Under the pieces are notes generated by a model that had not been told where the DNA came from, ran no database searches, and was given only the letters and a program-made list of their open reading frames with translations. DNA of 64,000 nucleotides from Microbacterium salsuginis (GTDB taxonomy: Bacteria > Actinomycetota > Actinomycetes > Actinomycetales > Microbacteriaceae): positions 372,001 through 436,000 of the forward strand of contig NZ_JABACI010000004.1 of assembly GCF_012524205.1 (NCBI RefSeq). The letters are read 5' to 3'. Position numbers and translations under genes: made by a program. Below are positions 63,201 through 64,000 of the stretch, piece after piece (the first letter of the stretch is position 1; each line of letters begins with the position of its first letter).

Positions 63201-63229
63201 GGGCGATGCGCCGTCGCCGGCTGAACTGA
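54266..63229 (+). CDS. Giant LPPTG-anchored surface protein with DUF11-like modules and DUF5979 repeats
   Basis: 2987 residues. Signal peptide RRRRWLAGLTVVALATASV...ANA (cleavage near 33). Residues about 190-1790 hold some eight large beta modules, most opening with a K-S/K-T pattern: KTVSPTS, VEKSF (350), VTKSIAPET (518), DKEWTPDDD (711), LTKDFD (927), TTKSITP (1129), ITKTRG (1365, DUF11-like), AAKKYVQG (1536). Residues about 1791-2945 are ten DUF5979-like repeats, each ending in ECTVTET plus a NTF/NEF-type tail. C-terminus: LPPTG (2949), hydrophobic helix, MRRRRLN: a sortase signal. AGGGGGTC upstream; TAGGCT (54228-54233) as -10. Role as adhesin is inferred. Confidence 0.94.
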   Translation: MQRRRRWLAGLTVVALATASVVFGVAPAANAAAFSMSKTAVEAGPFSPGDSVTYQISVACSAPTEAGCFNTVLSDPLPDPLIFNPAIPNPVTVSIAPPAGQPAGEYDLQVDAAGNSFTVTPGLDVDVDPVVWPGGYTMTVTVNAIVDPATDGTWDGATVTNTATTTGDNAPVVTAYADIILDVETTLVPSIVKTVSPTSTIPAVAGQPVDWTVVPGNNSNQNVDTIVVQDPITPPSEFGGYLDVTDYDVTAPTGTTSTTTEYYVDGAWTTTVPDPISDSGGIRVTFTGTFAPGATGNVVVHTVTNETVADIPDDTDVTVTNDAQSTVATGGETSDPVPDDASITIAQRLPDVTVEKSFADSSLTSGQSTTATITSTVGAQNVQTLTVTEPSAGTATFTEQGLTFDGFGDGIAWPVAATSAEITYTYSDCAESTASTTTPDTLPAPTDGCTVEGFTVVYSSTGNGIVSGAYTTIPMDVTALPTETAVASTNVVDTAVENTQGQTGVDDAEAPFTIEPLFLDTSVTKSIAPETIWGVPGTDADITLTGNVTPESNAGSERLVISDPVDPTAESEFWDNFTATEIDNTDIPECTTLTVRYWDEPDGPWTDFPGATEVPGPEQLWSYQIPTELQDDIGGIQFEYLPMDAEGCPELLQPGFTVVTHIDVEVTDPHDEEVTFTNTAQSLVDNPDAGGEHTADASDDINLLPIDGGPGPDFLDKEWTPDDDVPAQSGEVRTARLWWSTDGLNISEMTLTDISETEDPQNTVATVYDAFDLVRIDPITPDTDPLIVDDVVTEVSLYLDGVGWTDITAQACANGCDGEFGGYTLTGPQAADALAVRIVLTERTAGAGVGSSYDRRPLDLDFRVRDTLRSDPSQWVLGDLHTYTYNTGEPGLVDNTASAGGVNTATGVDSVDVDNDTILIVDEPINAALTKDFDQDQLGLPDAAAGVDPGDYPLISATLVATNTSSSRVSGMVIDEPSATQPDPTVFETLNLYDIDAIQRPQGISEAQTTITLDRDGATTGYTYAEALALAPGDLADVTGVSVAFRSGDGSAVIPSTATGSLTLTWQLRDMLRSDPSQPVTVTPDGESIVNDAHTQLESPVLDECADNQCGTGAADASDEFVIVAASYAIETTKSITPASIYEDQSNTYVTALGGRPNGTARTTFFSLTDTTATFWNTMDYASAQITVPAPVNQVAMDVLVDDDAGSDVVYTEVGGALVATCNGLPITDDSPCWADGEWTDAAAGSTVTFDLPDGVTDEGTVVGVRFRAQQVDAEGDVVQWERPFNPQLTFSLTTERREFLRSDPTVLVSTTRPDLQPNPGETELGVISDDVQSFSTAQFGEAQEFQQTGQAADSAVVLHRPNAVRITKTRGSSTLISPSGTIPYIIVVQNSGQWDMTGFHVVDQVETDAEGSLLVEPDPTAYTFALSGPGAPADPGFTASLNEDTGELSIDGPADFVFNAGWTLTVNAPLMFRDDVTPDTTVSNEVTVTSDRLFETCEGTTVVNGVDLTPKPVENTPPGVAACSADTEITPLASATIAAKKYVQGNNAGDPAVPGDDDLGVLNVEGDAAACDPSVPGVTDDGFYSYPCAPVTRPGGEETWRIDFTNAGNTSARVVAAVDTLPEVGDQGVIVPADRESEFPVTLSGTFSANLPELVDSEYASYSVYLSPVQLTQACNTNAIKVWTENASADPTCNFDWELASPATLQAARSMMMVLEYENPDVLSPPPGLRPGETLRLTYETQTPFVLPANSAVPDGLPVAYNSFATASRSNATVTQPERPSLVVEPQKVGVAAATGQLLLAKDVEAPDFATDVDLPESYPLLVTCTSGGEAVTLLHEDGSDASRPSVAADGTVLAYNSTTGGPVNLPLFSTCTVVEDPVIPGVTVTVDPEDGVIADRDWSEEPSVWDPYSGDPEQSSIQVTNQYAAGGFTVEKSVDNGGAVNQDDIPIVYDRTYSFEASCTYLDQETIPEVDLEFTLADGESKTFSDIPAGAECTVTETDAGGAPVTTVLVTEDGVAGDPATSTEASFTILPYAEGSTTALTLVGFENAFTTGPVEVTKVIVDPGGWGTADFTVEMSCTLDGVTPNPVFEDSATLNATNTTWLVEDLPTGAECTVTETADGGANSSTPSVTVTVGNDPQVPVEAAITNTFTIGSLEVQKQLDGAPADALDPATTYEYEVSLACTRVVNGETVDVAVPGGATRTITGAGTALYEGLPTGAECTLTETDAGFATGTPTIDPTPVIIGEGATPVVVTVTNEFENGAVSVAKTVDAPDGFPVPDSFTATVSCTWQGADVPLADDGAVTIVPGEDPVVIPDVPVGSICTVAEDDFGQTGTTVTPESITVTAADQTFGFQVENTYEWASLEVGKLVESAAPEVPTGFEFHVVCTFQGETVVDETFTLNQDETETITEIPARSECTVTETDEREADATVTEADVPGVGGDLAPIIDQETRTVVIPELQPDGTAEVNTVTYTNLYDATALVLVKEFEGAGADQFGLDQTFTFTVTCTFAGETLIDQQVELNAENGWSTPVHDVVAGSECTVVENDLNGADAVVIEPNDGENTSIGTGIVPPGGGLVTVTATNWYLTGSLEVTKTFAGDGADKFGGSAFELSLRCVRDGEVVDIPDGRIRVVSADVPTALWENLPTGSQCLLTEVDDGGANSTEILDAQGNVVAGDGEGYTFTVVTDPTILSVEDQPQPSLEVRNTFNFAQVSVSKAVDDSGAVDQNGEPIAYGPFEVELSCLWNQQQVSAAEAMTQTIADGETVTWTELPEDAECTVTETDDAGAQSTTIVVTEGGDTADPQTATTTPLAPLPNTDAADQTSVAITNTFGVSDLGIAKVVDGTAASTVTRTFPVDVTCVLIDASHPAPGLIVHDASYDIGGPGGLTADIENLPAGSECTVTETNTGDADRTTMTIDGEEQPGTTGTVTLASGQVAIVFTNTFIAPLPPTGLEARATVIALALGFLVIAGGVVLVIGAMRRRRLN

Positions 63230-63242
63230 GCGGACGCTGAGG

Positions 63243-63266
63243 CGGGGTCACGCGATGCGGACCCCG
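63243..63266. terminator. Terminator hairpin between the surface protein and the Pr6Pr gene
   Basis: CGGGGTC (63243-63249) pairs with GACCCCG (63260-63266) around a 10-base loop, between convergent genes, 14 bp after the surface-protein stop. No T-run. Confidence 0.5.
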
Positions 63267-63290
63267 TCCTCGCGGGCTCCGGCTCGTCGG

Positions 63291-64000
63291 TCAGACCTCA
63301 GACGAGACCGTCGGGTCGTCGACGGGTGCGGCGGTGGATTCCTGGGGTGCCTTGGTGCGACGGCCCCACCACACCACGAGCGCACCGACGCCGATGATGG
63401 CGACCGCGATGCCGATCATGTACATGATGACCGACATCCACCCCCCAGGGTTGTTGGGGTTGAGGAAGGGGTACGGGTACCAGAACGGATCGCCGCTCAC
63501 CGGGTTGGTGGTGAGGGGGCCGCGAATCATCGTGTAGATCACCCAGAGGATCGGAAACGCCACCACCGCCCACAACGCACGCCACGAAAGCCGCCGGCGC
63601 AGCGGAGCGACCAAGACGTCGGCGAGCAGGAACAGTGGCGCGACGAGGTGCAGCACTTCGTTCGACCACGGGATGGGCTCGCTGCCCTGAGGCAGCACCA
63701 CGTTGCGCAGCAGGAGGTTGTAGACGATCCCGGTGATGATCATGTAGGTGCTGACGCTCGCGAGGGCCACCGCAAGACCCGCCGGCTCAGCATCCGCTCC
63801 GCGTCCCCTGGTCCAGTACCAGATCGCAGCCCACAGCAGCACGATCGCCGCCAGCAGGTTCGACAGGATCGTGAAGAAGCTGAAGAAGTTGACGAATGTC
63901 GTCGCGACGTCGCGATCGAGCTCGGTCGCACGTGCCATTGACGCCGCGAGTTGAGCGACGATCGCAGCGAGCATGATCAGCGCCATCACGGCGCGCGCGA
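63291..64000 (-). CDS. Pr6Pr-family membrane protein (5' end outside window)
   Basis: At least 232 residues, six helices: ALIMLAAIVAQL, FFSFFTILSNLLAAIVLLWAA, VSTYMIITGIVYNLLL, LHLVAPLFLLADVLV and WAVVAFPILWVIYTMIRG...FWYPYPFLNPNNPGG, the last being the family hallmark. Function unknown. A start at 63989 is possible, but the first helix would be short, so the true start probably lies past the right edge. Confidence 0.85.
   Translation of the reverse strand, partial: ARAVMALIMLAAIVAQLAASMARATELDRDVATTFVNFFSFFTILSNLLAAIVLLWAAIWYWTRGRGADAEPAGLAVALASVSTYMIITGIVYNLLLRNVVLPQGSEPIPWSNEVLHLVAPLFLLADVLVAPLRRRLSWRALWAVVAFPILWVIYTMIRGPLTTNPVSGDPFWYPYPFLNPNNPGGWMSVIMYMIGIAVAIIGVGALVVWWGRRTKAPQESTAAPVDDPTVSSEV

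Overview
The window is a stretch of chromosome from a high-GC actinobacterium, most likely a Microbacterium-like member of the Microbacteriaceae. This rests on about 70% GC, many GTG starts, frequent 4-bp stop/start overlaps, promoters whose -10 box (TAnnnT) lies 5-7 bases from the start codon (leaderless mRNAs), a NucS mismatch-repair nuclease, a GAP-family protein, and the PknB/PbpA/RodA/PstP/FhaA/FhaB cell-wall signalling cluster. I see no rRNA, insertion sequence, CRISPR array or prophage. One tRNA gene, tRNA-Leu(CAG), is present.

Layout. (1) 1-8900, minus strand: a tightly packed growth/division operon fhaA-fhaB-pstP-rodA-pbpA-pknA-like-pknB, running off the left edge. FHA proteins, a PP2C phosphatase and two Ser/Thr kinases regulate peptidoglycan synthesis by the RodA/FtsW polymerase and the PBP transpeptidase. 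(2) 8900-21000: housekeeping and envelope genes: secreted hydrolase, tRNA-Leu, acetyltransferase, GntR regulator, cold-shock gene with a structured leader, MprF-like lysyl-lipid synthetase, HAD phosphatase, NucS, GAP-family membrane protein, a LuxR-type two-component system and an EI24 membrane protein. (3) 21000-26500: MFS exporter with a divergent LacI regulator, TetR regulator with a divergent DHFR-fold reductase, and a polytopic membrane protein carrying an in-frame 75-bp tandem repeat. (4) 26600-32900: a complete Mrp Na+/H+ antiporter operon (MrpA-B fusion, C, D, E, F, G), every junction a 4-bp overlap. (5) 33000-49850: an accessory-like mosaic of regulators and small enzymes: D,D-carboxypeptidase, AraC/GyrI, YjbR, an XRE regulator divergent from a second-type methionine aminopeptidase, ECF sigma factor/SDR, TetR, LysE exporter, DUF1254 protein, a two-component system with an unusual kinase, DedA, DHFR-fold protein and a TipAS-type MerR. 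(6) 49850-54105: membrane-anchored penicillin-acylase-family hydrolase and argG. (7) 54266-63229: a single 2987-residue surface protein with a signal peptide, about eight large N-terminal beta modules, ten C-terminal DUF5979-like repeats and an LPPTG sorting signal. (8) A Pr6Pr-type membrane protein running off the right edge.

The points most worth a second look are the XRE-MetAP pair, whose two -10 boxes sit inside one near-perfect 28-bp palindrome; a set of leaderless mini-ORFs whose stop codons overlap the start of the next gene (LysE, MerR, DHFR); a textbook 19-bp-spacer MerR promoter; a histidine kinase with an extra C-terminal membrane segment and outer domain; a nested inverted-repeat element at 16491-16563; and the in-frame tandem repeat at 25735-25945. 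All functional statements are from reading sequence and family knowledge; no search was run.
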